From positions 63,188,712-63,252,711 of the forward strand of contig NC_077224.1 in the NCBI RefSeq assembly GCF_024763615.1: 64,000 nucleotides of DNA, given 5' to 3'. Shown piece after piece: positions 43,371 to 55,413 of the stretch. Position 1 is the stretch's first letter; every line of letters starts with the position of its first letter. The stretch comes from Phlebotomus papatasi. Its lineage: Eukaryota > Arthropoda > Insecta > Diptera > Psychodidae. The translations under genes were made by a program, and so were the position numbers. The notes beneath the pieces were generated by a model, which saw only the letters and a list, made by a program, of their open reading frames with translations, was not told the DNA's origin and made no database searches.

Positions 43371-43625
43371 GTGTTTAGTAATATCTGGGACTCAAATCTT
43401 TTAAACACGAAAAATTTAACTCCCTTCAACCCCCCTGACCAGAGATATTGGTCACAAAAGAATAAATTTTGCGACTCTTATAATTATTTAAAAACTTTAT
43501 TTACTTTGAGCCGTTCTAGTTGTCAGAATTTGATCATTGATAGTGTAAATTAAAGGTCTCAGGAAATATATAATTCTTGGGAGAATTACAACTTCGAGCG
43601 ACCACCGCCAGGGGCGCTGTAATCG
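43371..43625 (+). repeat. Single copy of the ~300-bp module
   Basis: The same order of motifs as in 7453-8345: TTTAGTAATATC, a CCCCCTGACC(A)GAG block, CGTTCTAGTTGTCAGAATTT, then CCACCGCCAGGGGCGCTGTA. Confidence 0.65.
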
Positions 43626-43660
43626 AAAATTATAATGACTTTCGTAATTTCGAAATTGAA

Positions 43661-44162
43661 TACAGTGGGACCTCGATAGAGTCAACCCCCGATAGAGCCA
43701 ATCTCCAATACAGTCAACAGCTATTTTTTTTTACTCTACGGACTCCGATAGAGTCAACTTGGACCCAAATTGACTCTCAACTCAAAAAGAAATCTTTAAG
43801 ACACCATTTTCTTATTTTAACATCGTGGAAGAACTTCAATATTATCACATGGATAGTAATTTTTACTTAAGATACTTACTAATAATAAAAACATTCTGTT
43901 ATATCATTCCTTAATCTCCAACTTTAGCCCAAACATACGACTTTTTCGGACCAGAGGGTGTAGAATTTATGGGTTAATTAAATAAAATATTCTACTATCG
44001 TGTTGAATTTATCAATTATCTAGTACAAACATAAAATAATACCCCTTCATATCAAAATTTCACATTTTCATTGATTTTTTTCGGACTCCGATAGAGTTAC
44101 CGAATCCAATGGAGTCAACAGGCCTTGAAATAATTAGTTGACTCTATCGAGGTCCCACTGTA
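43661..44162 (+). mobile_element. 502-bp MITE of the CCTCGATAGAGTCAA family
   Basis: The ends TACAGTGGGACCTCGATAGA and TCTATCGAGGTCCCACTGTA are exact inverts. Subterminal GATAGAGTCAAC repeats occur at both ends. TA target duplication: the flanking TTTCGAAAT-like sequence continues across it. Confidence 0.9.
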
Positions 44163-44418
44163 TTTCGAAATCTGCTTTTCCAATTTCGAGGTCAATTCAC
44201 AGATTCAGCTGATTACGAATTACACATTTATAAACTGGCTTTCTAATTCAGACATCCCAGCTGATTACTGATATAGCTGATTTAAAAAGTCTCCAAAAAG
44301 CTACTAAGCTGTTTTCGTATTCAGACATCTCAGTGAAATCAGCAAATTACTCATTAGTCGCTGATTTATTCTCGACCACCTCTAGCGGAGGCCGATAAAC
44401 TGATTAAGATAATTTAAC

Positions 44419-44735
44419 CGGTGGCAGCAAAAATCTCGAAAGCCAAAATCTCGATAGCCAAAATCCCGAAAAGGCCAAAATCCCGAAAGCCACAATCCCG
44501 AAAACCAAAATCCCGAAAGCCAAAATCCCGATTGTTCAAAATCTTGAAAGGGATAAAATTATATGGAGGAAAATGTTTAGGATAATTTCTCAAGACACAG
44601 AAGATTTCCCTTTGCCTCTAGGAAGCGCGGGCGCAATCATGGTAGTAGCTATGACACTTCTAAGGATTCGGGATTTTGGCCCATTCGGGATTTTGGCGTT
44701 CGGGATTTTGGCTGACGGGATTTTGACCGGGACCC
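44419..44735 (+). mobile_element. MITE with arrays of AAATCCCGAAAGCC repeats
   Basis: The left side has about nine tandem 13-15-bp units of consensus AAAATCCCGAAAGCC (44428-44545), and the right side about five in inverted orientation (44666-44730, CGGGATTTTGGC). The outer ends CCGGTGGC / GACCGGGACC are weakly inverted. Confidence 0.75.
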
Positions 44736-44860
44736 AATTTGACACTTGGAATGGAAATAAAAGTGAAGAAATACCAATTGTGAATTATAGACATATTTTC
44801 TTAGTGAAATATTCAGGAAAAACTTGAAAAAGTGGCACAAAGTTGTATGATTTGACGGTA

Positions 44861-46607
44861 ATGATTTTATCCAATTTAGCATTTGGTTCTATTCAACTCA
44901 GCGATTAAATCTATCCAGTACTAAACGGAAAAATTGTGGATTCAATTGCAAAGTGGTGTACACTACACTGTACACTAGGACAGATAGACTTGGAAATAGG
45001 ACACAATGAATCCCATTTGTTTAATTAACCACACTTTGGGATAAAATTAAATGGATAAAAATCATTTTATTGAATTCTATCCTTGATTCAATAGCATTTT
45101 CGATAAGTTACACTCTAACTAGTAAATTTGATTTAAACACCGACCTGCCTTTAATCATTTAATTAAATGTATGTTAATTGTGGTTTTCAAAAAAAAACTC
45201 TAATGTGATAATTTTGCGAAAATAAACAATCTCGTTTCATCAGGATAACATTGTAATTAAATTACTTGGAAATGAATGGACACAAATTGCAGTACAGACT
45301 GATGGAAATCATTTTGAAAACATATTATCGCACACAATTGATTCAGAATACAATAATGGTTCCAATATCAAATTTACGTTAATGCAACCTCAAAAGCATG
45401 AAATTCTGCAACAAATTCTCATGCATTAATTAATGTTCAATATTAATCATAAACAATTAATTATCTTCCCACTTTCATCTATAGTCAATCCCATCAATAT
45501 CCCAATGTCCGATGCCATCACACTCATAATTATCTCTAGCTTCATCACAATCATTGCTTACCGCGTGCGATGCTCCACATTTCTATCAGCACTCCTTCAC
45601 ATATCATATTTATTTTCAGCCCTATTCACCACAGAAAATTACACGCTAATCCTTCTATATTCACTGGATTCTATAAATACTCAACCGGAGAGATATTGTG
45701 CGAAAAATCAATCGCACATCCATAATTTTATCTTTCATCATAATCATAACTCATCAAGAATAAATTTATGCCCAAGAGAGATAGAACCTGTTGAGAGGAG
45801 TGTCTAAAGGTATTTTCCGTGCTAAATTCTTCATTGAGTTTCATGAGCTTTCTTTCTGAGTGGTGTGCAAATGGAACAAAGGGAAAATTATTAAGAGAAT
45901 TGTGGATAGTAAAAGGAGAATATACATTCTTTGTGCTTAATGCATTACACTCACAGTAAGATGAATGTCCGTTTAGCTTTATACATAAATCATGGGAAAC
46001 ACTCGACCAATCCTTAAAATAATCACAAGATATATTCCATTCCGTGATATTAATATCCTCTCAATCAATTTCCTTGGAAATCACCTTATATATGCTCTCT
46101 GACCCCATTCACCCCAATGACCCAAAACCACTTAGATAATTGTTGAGGGAAATTGTCATAAACGAAAGACCTAAGTAAGAGCTTCACGAGACTTTGATAC
46201 CATCATTTAAGAGAAGAGGAAAATCCCCAATCAATTTTCCCACACACACACACAGGCTCCCCCATACACAATTACCAATAAATAACATATTATATTGCAA
46301 TCTCTAAGTGACATGAGCAAATAATTATAACCTTATAGTTAGAATCATAATAACTTCTACTCTATAGAGACTGTGTCATTTTTTTTCCCTACTCCCTATT
46401 TACACTTTTGCATGTGGTATTTTCCACTGAAAGCATTGTAACAAACAACTTCGACACACATATTTTACCACACCCACAATTAGAATTGTTTTTCTTTCTC
46501 ATCTATTATCCTCTCATATTGTCCTACACATCAGCTCCTAACATCCCTTTGACTAGACCACCTACATGCTATCGGGGAAAGGTTAGAAAAGAATACTTTG
46601 CCAAAAA
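44861..46607. other. Unique AT-rich DNA
   Basis: No gene is supported; open frames here are short and show no similarity. A (CA)n run lies near 46241-46254. Confidence 0.45.
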
Positions 46608-47484
46608 TAAAGCGTGTGCACGTTAAGATTGCATCCAAGAATAATAATGCTTTAAAAATGAAGTCTACATAATATTAAAAAAAACGAAAAATATATTTTG
46701 AAACTTTAATTCATTGTAGATTTATTAGATATATTAGTTTTTTTTTATTCAAGTATTTGATTGGCGAAATCTCGAATCTTTTTCTTGAGTCCTCCCATCA
46801 AGGTCTGTACAAGATCATCACCGTGGTTCTTGGTTGTTTCATTACATTTTTTCTTATAATCCTCGATGTTCTCGACGCGTTTAGCCTTCTTCTTCAGATC
46901 GCATTTGATAATAGCCTAATATGTTTTAACTGGACGGAGATTTGGAGTGTTTGGCGGATTCATCTATAAGTCTAAGTATTAAAAGTCTGCAGTCCATTCC
47001 TCTGTTTGATTTTGTGCACAAGACTGGGAGAACATTTAAGTTTTTTTTTGCCATATCCCTCACAGATGTTGAAGGATTGTTCTTGTATTGCATGATCATC
47101 TTTTTCTCCAAATCTCGATCTCCAATGCCCCGATTTTTTCCACATCCAGGTTTCTGGACAGTGGTTTTACTGTCGAGGAATCGAAGAATCACCCTCCGGA
47201 CAGTCTGGCGTGAGGTATTTGTGAGTTTTCCAAGGTTCGCGTAATTGATTCCAGGATTTTTTAGATACGTGTACGTACACACGGTTGTACACGATCAATT
47301 CCCTTCTCTTTTCCATTATTATTTCGTATGTCAGTGAAAAATGAACAGAATTTGATTAGAGTTTCACCAAAAGAAAGGTGAAACACGTGCTACAATGTTT
47401 ACATACAACGCAAATGCGGAGCTAGTGACATCTGTCATAAATATATCAAATCATTTGGTACAATCTTGTCATGCACACGCTTTA
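46608..47484 (-). mobile_element. Internally deleted mariner element
   Basis: TA-flanked inverted ends read TAAAGCGTGTGCACGTTAAG and (reverse strand) TAAAGCGTGTGCATGACAAG. At 877 bp it is shorter than the ~1.3 kb usual for the family, because the catalytic centre of the transposase is missing. Confidence 0.85.
46746..47315 (-). pseudogene. Mariner transposase pseudogene
   Basis: The frame starts MEKRRELIVYNRVY, then a 4-bp GTAC duplication near 47277 shifts it before TYLKNPGINYANLGKL, a helix-turn-helix with TSRQTVRRVILRFL. KPGCGKNRGIGDRDLEKK and TSVRDMAKK follow, then another shift. The sequence then jumps to a C-terminal NPPNTPNLRPVKTY with a TAG where Trp is usual, then AIIKCDLKKKAKRV and LMGGLKKKIRDFANQ. 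About 150 residues containing all catalytic Asp residues are absent. Confidence 0.85.
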
Positions 47485-48192
47485 GCAGAATGAAACATAA
47501 TCATAAAAAATGTAATACACTTTTTGATTTTATTACTTTTAAATTATCTTGCTTCTTCTTCTTATTTTTATTTTAAAATAATTTTGCAATATTTTTAATT
47601 AAAGCTTACTCAAATTATAGGACGAACCTATGCAACTTTGTACTAACCCATGAGCATATTATAATAACTGCATTGTCAGTAAAAAAAAATGGTTTTTCTA
47701 CGTGTCACAAAAAACATGTGTTGGAAAAATTACACAAAAACCGATGTTAAAACGCACGATATCTCCTACAAACAGTTAAAATCAGTAGATGAATGTTCCA
47801 TCTAATTCTGATATAAAAATGTTTGTATTCGAGTGTAGTGTTTACAGTGAAAATGGGGCGTACATAGGTGGATAATTTTTTTACGAACGTGAGCACACTG
47901 AGGATCTTTGACATACACTGGTAAAAAAAGGATCAAATCGATCCAAATTTGATCCTTTTGCAAAGGTGCCAGTGCAGGTTTACCAGTGTAGTGATATAGT
48001 TGATTCGGCTTGTGTCACATTCGGTAAAAAAAATCCTTAAGCTTGAACGTCATTTTCCGAAGAAAGCTGCAAAAGCTCCTCCTGTTCTCCATAATATATG
48101 AATATAATAATTTCCAATGAAAATTAATATATTGACGGTTGCATCAACTGTTGTTGTATCTGCGTGCCAGCACTTGATGTAAGAAAAGTTTG
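47485..48192. other. AT-rich DNA with one tiny MITE
   Basis: 47916-47988 has inverted ends CACTGGTAAA / TTTACCAGTG around AAAGGATCAAATCGATCC, a 73-bp palindromic insertion. Otherwise no features. Confidence 0.5.
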
Positions 48193-48616
48193 TAAGGGAA
48201 AAGTACTCCGGATCAGAATGTTAAGAGGCATGCTCCATATTTAGTTGAAAATATAATCCTCAAAACATTATTTGGTATTTTTATGTATGCTAATTGATAC
48301 ATTTGTGGTCCTTTTAACTATATCTGTGCTTTTGAGTTTTCTTTTTAATTTTTACAACAAATTAATAAAAAATATGTGTAATTGCAAACTTGCACTCTGT
48401 ACCTCAGCTCAGATCGTCAGGAATTTAATCAGGTGTCTCAGGAAAAATTGGTTTTATAAATTAAATCTGAGTTAATACACTGTATTCTTTTGAGAGTTAA
48501 ATGGTAAAAAGTAACTAATAATTTTTTTTTAAAAAAATCATTTAATTTGGAGCAACAAAGTTGGTATTAACCTGACGATCCGAGGAACAGTGTCGATCGC
48601 TGGTGCTCTTCCCTTA
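48193..48616 (+). mobile_element. Non-autonomous pogo derivative (MITE)
   Basis: The left ~240 bp matches 36822-37060 (AATGTTAAGAGG, CATATTTAGTTGAAAATATAA, GTGTAATTGC), and the right end GATCCGAGGAACA...CGATCGCTGG matches 39988-40010. The transposase region is wholly deleted. It could be moved by the enzyme encoded at 37214-39406. Confidence 0.85.
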
Positions 48617-49877
48617 TGTTTGTCGATGCAACCAATGATACGCCATCAACCACATCTCTGAATTTTGTTTAGCATGGTATACTCTACTGTTTCTTTTTTA
48701 TGAATGTAAATATACAAGCCATATGACTATAGATATCTCTAAGGATTACGCAATGACCCCTCACATAAATCGACCTGATCAGTTGATCATGGAACTCAAA
48801 AAGCAATCAAATCAGATAAAAGAAACTCATAAATTTCCTTGTAAATCTATAAGAAAGCAAGAAATTTGAAAACTTGTACTGAAATTGCAATCAAGAATAA
48901 AGTTTGTACATTAAAGAGATTTATTACTGATAATTTTTCCTCATGCTGAAAAAAAATCACCATCCATTAATGTGACAAAAGAGTTTGAGAGAAAGTTTTC
49001 CATTTTAAAAAGTAAATAATGAAAGTGTAAACTTATAAGCTGTAGAACAAAGAATTCACAATGTCTCATATGCACTACAAATGATGTTTCACATCAAAGT
49101 TGCTATCACATGAAACCTGATGGGAGTGGTGTGAAATATGAAATGATAAATAAAAGACCATTTCCACCCTTACAATTACCACCCCTTCAAAGGCAAAAAG
49201 AAGCAAAAAAAGAGAGTCCCAAGGGTTGGGCACTGAAATTGGGTCAATCACCGCAAATTTCACATAGAGATTATGGCCTAAAGATGTAAATTTCATGCCA
49301 AACACATATGTGGCAATATTTGATAGTGCAAAAGAGAGAATGATGAAAAATTGTGGGTAATTTTCCAGTATTTCGCCATATATCCATATTATATTTTTCT
49401 ATAGTCTTTCCCACATAACCAGTGTCTCATGGCATAATGGGTGGAGAAAATGAATACTGAAGTTGACATAGAGGAAAACCCCCTGCACTCTCTGGACCAT
49501 ATCATTACATAAAATATTCCAGAGAACAAGAGAAAAGATAACAAGGAAAAGACATTTCATTGTGTTTCCTTCCCATTTCATCTTGCAATTTCTATCCTTG
49601 CAAATTTTACTGAAACTCAAGCATTTTATCATAGAGAAGACATTTCTTTTCAGCAATTTAAATTGCATCGAATATGCACATAATTCACCAGCAAAAGGGA
49701 ATATGATGAAGAAAACTACCATTCTCACTTTATGGTTTCTTCACACCAGAATGTCAAATTCAATTTACTATCCGCTGTGCCACCCATCTCAAATAGTCAT
49801 GAAGAAATGAATATGAAAAGGGGATGTAATAGTGGGTGGTAAAAAAGCTTGTACTAAGCCTAGATCAGCTTATTGTA
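48617..49877. other. Unique DNA without recognised genes
   Basis: Open frames here lack similarity to known proteins. No inverted-repeat element was seen. Confidence 0.4.
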
Positions 49878-49949
49878 TAGGTGAGATTCTTAATGTCAAT
49901 TATCTCAACAAGGCAGTAAATTCGGTTTGTAACTGAAATTGGGGGATGT

Positions 49950-50168
49950 AGGGGAAAGTACTCTCCCTTCGAACGTTTCTTGCCTTCGAATAATGTGAAT
50001 TTTCTTTTAGTTTTCCTAAGAGACTTACACATTTCTATTAAATATTTGTTGGCTTATTATCAAATGTTGATAATTCCATGATAATTTAGTATAAATCTCT
50101 TACGAAAAACAAAAAAAAATCATGTTATTCGAAGGCATGAACGTTCGAAGGGAGAGTACTTTCCCCTA
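49950..50168 (+). mobile_element. MITE of the GGGGAAAGTACTCTCC family, copy 3
   Basis: AGGGGAAAGTACTCTCCCTT and the reverse complement at the right end; single internal unit. Confidence 0.85.
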
Positions 50169-50239
50169 ATGTAGAAATATTCAATTCAGTGTTTGTATAA
50201 ATGTGCTGCTCTCATTAAAACTGAAATATTTGAAAGTAA

Positions 50240-50370
50240 GGGCCTTGACAGACCTGAGAATTAGCCGAGAGACGGCTTAGTGTAATTGTATTAGAAATAA
50301 TGGTTAAAGTGCATTTCCATCATTTTCCACTAAGTCGCCTCTCGGCTTAAGTCGCAAGTGTGTCTAGGGC
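50240..50370 (+). mobile_element. 131-bp MITE with GCCGAGAGACGGCTTAG arms, copy 1
   Basis: GGGCCTTGACAGACCTGAGA at the left and AGTGTGTCTAGGGC at the right enclose arms AGCCGAGAGACGGCTTAGTG / CACTAAGTCGCCTCTCGGCT. Confidence 0.75.
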
Positions 50371-51141
50371 ATAAAGGTATTTGAACATTTGAAGATATAC
50401 TAGTAGAATACAGTGGGCAGATGAACCTCTTCATTTTTGAGACGATATCGACAAATCTCATCTGTGCTCATACTTATCCCATGTTCCATGCAGTGTTCCG
50501 TAAAAAGGCCAATTATCGAGATTTAAAATCTCTAATTCGGACATATCGAATCGGATGTAATGCAGAACACCACAGACAAGAAACGACCCTCTAGATTTCC
50601 TTTCGAAAAGTAAGAAAAAGGCATTCAAATAAGCTATTTACAAGCAACGCTATAATTCGCGAGAGAAACATTTACGACAACGAACCATCTTCTAGCTAGG
50701 AAAAAACTAATGGGATTTTGGAGAGGAGTAAACAACGACACATGCTTGTCCTGAATGGACAGATTAAATGATCGGGGAACATTGAACCCTAATCACGCCT
50801 GCTGGACTTGAATCGATCAAGTAGTTTTCAGGTTCTTTTGTAGCGTAGTCCTGCATTCTTTATTGTTATCGGACTAGTATTGGGGTGTGCTTCTTCACTT
50901 GATGCCATTGCATTTGAACTATACGTTCTGTCTTCTAAAGATAGAGAACACTCCTTTAACGAATGGGGAGTCCTGTCACATGTGTCCATACAAGAATTGA
51001 TGTAACACGCACTAGGAATGAGTATTTTGAACTTAGACTATAAAGATGGCCCTTTTCCTCAAAGAGACTTAATTACCACCCGAACAAGCATATAAAATTA
51101 AAGCCAAGATCAATGAACACTATTTTGCAATAGAATCTAAT

Positions 51142-51272
51142 GCCCTAGACACACTTACGACTTAAGCCGATAGACGACTTAGTGGAAAATGATGGAAATG
51201 TAGATTAACCATTATTTATAATATAATTTCGCTAAGCCGTCTCTCGGCTAATCCTCATGTCTGTCAAGGCTC
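51142..51272 (-). mobile_element. 131-bp MITE with GCCGAGAGACGGCTTAG arms, copy 2, inverted
   Basis: It matches 50240-50370 in reverse, starting GCCCTAGACACACTTACGAC. The pair brackets ~770 bp of other sequence in mirror orientation. Confidence 0.75.
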
Positions 51273-52181
51273 TAAGCCCCTTCTTCAGATGCTGTTTTAT
51301 ATGACCGTTTCTCCTTATTTAAAAGTTGCAAAAAATCTTATTCACATCAATACTTATCGACGGCTCCATTCTAAACTATTCTAACGAAGTCGGTTTTAAA
51401 CTTTTCTTTTTACTCCGAGACATATTGTCGGTTCATCGACCATTATCGGATCTGCATTTGTTTTGTATTGTTGAGGATTTGGTCTGAGATCACGACTACA
51501 CAGGAAACAATACAACTGCCAAAACTCAACAACTCTTTACAGTAGACAGTTCAAATTTTCTCTCAAATTCGGCCATTGCGACCGAAATGACAACCGAATT
51601 AGACAGAAATTCGGGCATCAAACTGATTGAAATGCAACCATTTTTAGTTCATCTGCATACTCATATTGAGTTTACATGCTTATTACTATTTTAAGTCTCA
51701 TGAAAACCTCTTATTAATGCAAAATCTCATCAAAACTAAGACAAACCATGGCAAATTTGAGCATATTTGCTTTATTTGATAATCATAATCAAACTTGAAA
51801 AATGTCAACAAACTATTTTCAAATTCATCTGGTGACCGAATAATAAACTAGTTCGATATTAAAAGAGCTGTATTTACTTTTCAGTGATAGAAAGTATTTC
51901 AGAAATTTCGTGCAGAGTAATGCGCACAGGGGAGGGAATTCGCGCTCTAGAGAAGAAGGAAAACTGAGCAAGTAGGATAGATGCAGCAAGCTTGTTCACA
52001 CATTCGAGCGCGAATGATAAATTCCAATTCAAAACTAAACTGTTGAAACACATATAGTCGACTTAGTTCATTGCGAGTATACGTTGCTCACATGAAGTAT
52101 AGGGGTAATTTAAAAAGTATCCTAAAGAGCACCGTGCAGCATCCCGTAGGTAGGATATGCCTTAAAGCAGGTTCGCAAAAA

Positions 52182-52381
52182 TAGGGGAAACTGGGGCACC
52201 ACCAAACACTAATTTTTATTTCTAAACTACTTTGGACTATCTCGACCATTCCTTCAGTGGACAAGCATCCCTATAGTGCCTATAAATTCCTATAGGTCTT
52301 ATCCTCTGAAGTCGAATATCTGATTAAAAAATCACAGTGTTTGGTGGTACCCCATGTTTGGTGGTGTCCCAGTTTCCCTTT
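52182..52381 (+). mobile_element. 200-bp MITE with GGGGCACCACCAAACA ends
   Basis: The left TAGGGGAAACTGGGGCACCA and the right TGGTGTCCCAGTTTCCCTTTA are inverted; the TTTGGTGGT motif occurs twice at the right. Confidence 0.75.
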
Positions 52382-52616
52382 ATGCATTTTGGCGCAAGCT
52401 ACAATACAGACGTCGTCGTTTCTTGCGCGAAATGCTGACACAAAAGAATTGCAGATGCGACAGCGGTCGATGCAACCTACGCACAATTGCTAATACAATC
52501 GACTATATTGGTGATCAAGGAGTTAGAAAAAGCACTTTGCTAAGATTTGAGCTCGATTCAAATACATGAAAATTCGTGAGGGTTGCAATAGGTGTGGTTA
52601 TTAAGAATCTCACCTA

Positions 52617-53833
52617 ATATATAGCAAGTCCTAGGTAGGTGGTTTCATCATCATCAAGTCAATTGTGTATAGCGGCAATTTTCTTGCCTTCTTTTCGGCC
52701 TCCATTCCTCCCCATGCCCATCGCACATAAAAACCAATTTTATTGCCTCTTTCATAATAATATCACAGTATGGTGGTGAAAATCACAACTCATACAAGAG
52801 TCCACCCAATCAAGGTACACCCCATACCACAAATTCAATATCTCCACATCACATCAACCCCATCCACCATCATCATCTTCATCTCAATCCCTATATACCC
52901 TCCTCCCAAACCACCACCAGAACAATAAATGTTGGGTGTTTTTATGCTGAGAAATGCCCCCATGGGGTGTATGATAGTTTCAACCATGAGAATGACTTTC
53001 ATCCCCTACAATTTTTCCTCAATAGATTGAAGGGGATGAAAGATTCAGGAGCTTAATAGACGTAAATGGTGAAAATTATCGTGTCTGCATGGGATTTCAC
53101 CTTAAGTGACAAGAAGAACGAAAGGGTAAAATGGGGGAATTAAAATCAAATTAAAAATCACCACAGCACCATATCAAACTAATTTGTCCTCGAGCGAACT
53201 ATTTTCATCGTTATACATTCTCAAATGGTTACGCTTCTTCCATGTCTTCCTTTGGGAATTTTCCACGGCGTTTTCCAAAAGACTGATTAAGTGTGACTCC
53301 CCATTGCATCAGCCACTGTAGTATTGAATTTGTGATTTATAACGTAATCAGAATAAGAATTATTGTTATTACCAAGAATTGTATTTGTTAGGAGAAATCT
53401 TTATCTCCATCGAGAAGAAAAAGAGACTAGAGTAATCCTATAAAAATCATATACGCAAGAAGACGTATAAATTGAGCAGCCTTTAGAAATATCGGATATG
53501 TTGTACAGATCCCCGAAGGAACTTTTGAGAGTTCGAACTAATCAAAATCAATAAGTATATTAGCCTATACCCTTTAAATACACCTATATTCGTTGGTTTT
53601 GGGTTTTTCCTTGTATATAATAATTCCAAGAATTCTGATAATAAAAACCGATGTGGTTTTAATACGGCTCTGATCTAAAAGGAACAATCCAATTTGAAAA
53701 CCGATATTAGTAAATTCGAGTGTCAACCCTAGAAGAACCACACATTCAACTTAATGCAGATAAGAGGTAATTACACAGAGTATTTTTGGCAATATTAACG
53801 TTAGGGAACTACGGGGCAGATTAACTGGCCTCA
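52617..53833. other. Unique DNA without recognised genes
   Basis: Includes a C/A-rich stretch with CATCATCATC at 52840-52920. No exon recognised. Confidence 0.4.
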
Positions 53834-53901
53834 TAGGGTAAAGTAGTACAAGTTGGACCATGGTACAAGTTGGACAGGGCTATTTTTCTTAATAAATTTA
53901 G

Positions 53902-55280
53902 TAGGGGAAGGTTTTGAAGGTTCGTATTAAAAAAGGAGTCCAAGATTTAAGATTTTTTACTGAATGCCACACACACCGAATCAATTATATCACTATATCA
54001 AAAAAATCACTAACTTATTGGGTTCATAATTCTGCCTCACAAAATTCCTGGAAGTCCTTGAATTTTTCTCTACAGGAAAATGAAAATATAGCGGCATTTT
54101 TTACGAAGGTGCCCTGGTTAACTCAGCTTCGTACCACTTTTTCCCACCTCTGTAGGCCTCATTTCCCCCGAAAACATTACACCGGACACAAAAATTTGGG
54201 CATCACTACTTAGATGGAACTTTCATCTATTTGTTTTCACCATTTCTAAGAGGTATCACGCATTAAAAATCAATTTTAAGCTATTTTTCTAACACATGTT
54301 TTTTGACACTCGGAAAAACATTTTTTCCCTGCATTCTGACAGTCAGTTAAGAGCTTGGTTAGGTATGATTCTCTCATAATCACACCTAATGTAATCCTCA
54401 GATTTTCTCTGACACCTCCAAACAGTCTTACAGAACATATTTCGGACTGATTTCAAAAATGACCAGTCACCATTTTAAAGTGAAATGTGGGAAGTTCCAC
54501 TTTAAAATAAGGATAATTGAATGAGAAATACTCAAAATACATTGAAGTGGCAATTCAAGAATCACATGTACCATAAGCAGTCTCGTTTCATCACTGCACA
54601 AATCAGAAAGTAGTAATCACACCTATTGTAATCCTTGTTTTTTCTCTAACGTCTCGAATCTGTCTTACAGAACATTTTTTGAAAAATAAAATGTGGAAAA
54701 TTACGCTTGAAAACAAAGCAAATTGGATGAAAAATTCTCAAAACGCACCGCATGGGCAATGAAAGAATCACACCTACCATAAGCAGATTCAGGCTTAATG
54801 TTTAATTTGACAGAAGTGAAATAAAAACATCTGATGAAGTCTCATTCTGATGGGGAAGTGTGTGTTTCCTTCGAGATTTTAGTGCAAAATTCAATTTTCC
54901 TGAGCTGCAAGGGTGGTAATTTTTATGAATTTTCCTCCACCCACAAAAGCGACCCCCTTCAAGCAAAAGATTTTCACGGTAAATATTACCCAGAATAAAC
55001 CCTCTATAACTTGGAATAGTTGCTTTTTCGAAAAGACACTTGCAGTGTGCAAAAATGCATTAAATATTACACATCAGAATTACGATTTTAAGCCCATTTT
55101 TAATTTTTGTCTTTTGGACCCAGGAAAAAGGCCTAGACTTCCAAGTTTGTCAGGAAATGTGAGATGTAGGACTAGTTTTTAGATTATATGTCCGTCCATG
55201 GATGAAATTCATTTAGTAACTTGGAAAAAAATGAACTTTTATGAAGCTGCAACATTACGAAGGTGCAAAACCATCCCCTA
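53902..55280 (+). mobile_element. 1.38-kb TIR element nested in the above
   Basis: TAGGGGAAGGTTTTGAAGGT and TTACGAAGGTGCAAAACCATCCCCTA-type ends are inverted with small changes. The interior includes direct repeats at 54379-54790. Open frames within are short. Confidence 0.7.
54379..54790 (+). repeat. Two diverged direct repeats of ~200-237 bp
   Basis: AATCACACCTA(A/T)(T)GTAATCC starts both units (near 54378 and 54615). TCTTACAGAACAT lies at matching positions 237 bp apart, and ACCATAAGCAG closes each. Confidence 0.7.
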
Positions 55281-55413
55281 CTTCATTTTTATTTGTATAT
55301 TTTTAATGCTTTAGTTTTATAATTTGGTTCCTTGTGCTTAAAAAAAAATAGTACTGTATTTATCAAGATAAAATCCCTGTCCAACTATGTCTAAATTGTA
55401 TCACTTTACCCTA

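Larger units (their letters stand above)
42588..44860 (+). mobile_element. 2.27-kb TIR element hosting three nested MITEs
   Basis: The left end TACCGTCAAATCATACAACT (then TTGTGCC) is mirrored at the right, where TGGCACAAAGTTGTATGATT is followed by TGACGGTA. Inside are complete elements at 42961-43305, 43661-44162 and 44419-44735, plus one copy of the ~300-bp module at 43371-43625. Without the nested parts about 1.1 kb of non-coding DNA remains. Confidence 0.8.
49878..52616 (+). mobile_element. 2.7-kb TIR element of the TAGGTGAGATTCTTAA family with nested MITEs
   Basis: The ends TAGGTGAGATTCTTAA and TTAAGAATCTCACCTA are inverted and identical to those of 7145-8938. Nested inside are elements at 49950-50168, 50240-50370, 51142-51272 and 52182-52381. 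The remaining interior does not resemble the 300-bp modules. Confidence 0.65.
53834..55413 (+). mobile_element. 1.58-kb TIR element with nested insertion
   Basis: The left TAGGGTAAAGTAGTACAAGT (then TTGGACAGGG) mirrors the right CCCTGTCCAACTATG and GTATCACTTTACCCTA. A second element lies inside it. Confidence 0.75.

Noticed and set aside
43577..43870. 97-residue plus-strand protein
   Set aside because: It crosses from the 300-bp module into a MITE terminus, so it is accidental.
44428..44545. CRISPR-like array
   Set aside because: Units are 13-15 bp without spacers, inside an insect inverted-repeat element.
45433..45807. 124-residue plus-strand membrane-like protein
   Set aside because: Hydrophobicity comes from AT-rich codons; there is no splice context, no recognisable domain and no similarity.
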